Below are positions 62,839 to 64,000 of a DNA stretch of 64,000 nt, one piece after another. Positions within the stretch are counted from its first letter, which is position 1. The number at the start of each line of letters is the position of its first letter. The notes under the pieces are model-generated. The model had not been told where the DNA came from. It saw nothing but the letters and a program-made list of their open reading frames with translations, and searched no databases. This DNA comes from Liolophura sinensis (lineage: Eukaryota > Mollusca > Polyplacophora > Chitonida > Chitonidae). The DNA is taken from contig NW_027018064.1 of the NCBI RefSeq assembly GCF_032854445.1, positions 32,622 to 96,621 on the forward strand, written 5' to 3'. Made by a program: the position numbers and the translations under genes.

Positions 62839-63941
62839 CAATTGAATGATCATTAATGACAACATCACTTCCCTAGAAACGGCTCTTACTCATGGAAACC
62901 AGGGAAATTTGCAATTTTTAAACAGCTGCCGATGCCCTGGCCCAATTCCGCATCTTTTGGCACCCTTATTGATGTGGGTCAGTGTTCAACTTGTACTTTT
63001 TACAGCAGACTGTATCTAGTACTTTGAATTTTTTTATGTACAAATGGTGTGGTTTTTCTACACGTAGATAAAGACATTGAGATTGTCTTGCACTTAGAAG
63101 TAAGGCAATTGCTGGGTGAGTTAAATGGGCTTTAGCCCAAAGATTTCAGGTCTTCTGGGCTACCGAAGGGCACATAACTTATAATCAAAAGTTGAATATA
63201 GTAATGACCAGTCGCGATGGTACATAGTACAGTGTAGCCGATTTCAATTAACAAAAAGACCAGGCCAAAATGCAAAGTGGAAAAACTGTTCCAGTGCTGC
63301 TGGCAAAGGCTAATCCCACGTATTTTGTGACGAGAAATCGAATGGTGCAATCTGCGTTGCTCTCCGACCAATACTTTTGGCTGTAGTGACAATTGAATGA
63401 TCATTGATGTCATAATCACGTGCCCAGCAACGGATCTTACTCCATGGAAACAAGGGAAATTTGCAATTTTTCAACAGCTGCCGATGCCTGACCCAATTCC
63501 GCATCTTTTGGCACCTTATTGATGTGGGTCAGTTTTTAGTTGTACTTTTTACAGCAGACTGTATCAAGTACCTTGTGTTTTTTATGTTCAAATGGTGTGG
63601 TTTTTTCTACACGTAAATAAAGACATTGAGATTGTCTTGCACTTAGAAGTAACACAATTGCTCGGTGAGTTAAATGCGCTTAACCCAAAGATTTCAGGTC
63701 TTGTGGGCTACCGAATAGCACATAACTTATAGTCAAAAGTTGAATATAGTAATGACCAGTCGCGATTGTACAGAGTACAGTGTAGCCGGTTTCAATTAAC
63801 AAAAAGACCAGGCAAAAATGCAAAAGTGGAAAAACTGTTCCAGTGCTGCTGGTAAGAGGCTAATCCGACGTATTTTGTAACAAGAAATCGAATGGTGCAA
63901 TCCGCGTTGCTCTCCGACCAATACTTTTGGCTGTAGTGGAC
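59945..63941. other. Second indel-rich stretch, probable low-quality consensus
   Basis: Against the sister copies at 52391-57900, about 40 mostly single-base indels occur here. Examples are AACAAAAGACC near 59947, CTGTAATCAAG near 60256, GCGTTTGCTC near 60600, CCAGGCAACGG near 60671, CTGCGATGCCTGGCCAATT near 60726, ATGGGTGTGG near 60840, GCAGGACTG near 62455, GATGCCCTGG near 62933, and GTAGTGGACAATT near 63935. They start abruptly and run to the window edge. The homopolymer bias suggests uncorrected sequencing error. Confidence 0.75.
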
Positions 63942-64000
63942 AATTGAATGATCATTGATGTCATAATCACGTGCCCAGCAACGGCTCTTATTCCATGGAA
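62839..64000 (+). repeat. Region VII block type A, copy 2 (beginning only)
   Basis: Units at 62839 (a), 63390 (b) and the first 60 bases of 63941 (c-like). The b unit has CGGATCTTACTCC and TTATTGATG like the unit at 56790, which shows the A/B alternation continuing to the window edge. Confidence 0.78.

Larger units (their letters stand above)
1..64000 (+). repeat. Satellite DNA array, about 549-bp monomer, 119 complete units
   Basis: The same sequence recurs head-to-tail from the first base to the last with no intervening unique DNA and no inverted unit. Using CAATTGAATGATCAT (or a close variant) as the start, 119 complete monomers begin between 420 and 63390, with a partial unit at each edge. 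Of these, 107 are full length (542-555 bp, mode 549) and 12 are about 395 bp. Units differ by scattered substitutions and fall into haplotype classes. These are most easily read at the six bases after CACGTG, at TTACTGAAG/TTATAAATG/TTATTGATG, at TTTCAGGTC/TTTGACGTC, and at TTGCAC/TTGGAC/TTCGAC. Such arrays are typical of eukaryotic heterochromatin. The chromosomal location is inferred, not seen. I do not recognise the family. No gene is present in any stretch. Confidence 0.97.

Noticed and set aside
1-64000. CRISPR array or bacterial tandem repeat
   Set aside because: The unit is 395-549 bp with no short repeat and spacer pattern, no cas genes and no bacterial coding density.
1-64000. rDNA spacer, 5S, tRNA or other RNA gene cluster
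   Set aside because: No conserved rRNA, 5S or tRNA sequence, and no A/B box pair, was recognised in the monomer.
1-64000. Alpha satellite or another named centromeric satellite with a CENP-B box
   Set aside because: The unit length does not fit 171-bp alphoid DNA, and scanning the monomer by eye for a TTCG....A..CGGG box or its complement gave no match.
1-64000. Tandem copies of a transposon or integrated virus
   Set aside because: No terminal repeats, target duplications, polymerase, integrase or transposase motifs are seen in either strand of the monomer.

Overview
The whole window is one uninterrupted, head-to-tail satellite DNA array. I see no gene, RNA gene, transposon, CRISPR array or unique spacer anywhere in 64 kb. 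The monomer is about 549 bp (most are 547-553 bp). With the origin set at the CAATTGAATGATCAT motif I count 119 complete monomers plus a partial one at each end (1-419 and 63941-64000). All lie in the same orientation. One monomer (4823-5371) is about 41% G+C by hand count and keeps about 18 CpG sites. Tandem organisation on this scale, with layered higher-order repeats (HORs), points to a eukaryotic nuclear genome, probably centromeric, pericentromeric or another heterochromatic block. I do not recognise the satellite family and cannot name the organism. The lack of CpG depletion argues mildly against a heavily methylated vertebrate genome.

Layout: (I) 1-9765, full-length monomers in no obvious higher order. 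(II) 9766 to about 21300, three copies of an 8-monomer HOR of about 4085 bp, each with two short monomers; the middle copy has lost one full monomer. (III) 21471-28141, mixed monomers including a 3-monomer repeat (about 1486 bp, two copies) and a pair of adjacent short monomers. (IV) 28142 to about 36110, a 4- to 7-monomer HOR rearranged through hybrid monomers. (V) 37291-46439, a 7-monomer HOR of exactly 3843 bp, 2.4 copies, nearly identical. (VI) about 46893-49641, older divergent monomers. (VII) 49090-64000, two HOR types that alternate (a 6-mer and a 6/7-mer sharing their first monomers), giving a super-period of about 7.15 kb.

The most distinctive element is a 395-bp monomer class made by one 154-bp internal deletion with an identical junction in all 12 copies. 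It is confined to 11.4-34.3 kb and split into two sub-lineages. Two stretches, about 16828-21013 and about 59945-63941, are densely peppered with one-base insertions and deletions, mostly in short homopolymer runs. Sister copies elsewhere lack them, so I suspect poor consensus sequence there rather than biology.

Open reading frames of 60-176 codons occur on both strands of many monomers, but they are a by-product of the repeat. The longest plus-strand frame usually opens with TTG or GTG rather than ATG and is intact in only a minority of monomers. I therefore annotate no coding gene.
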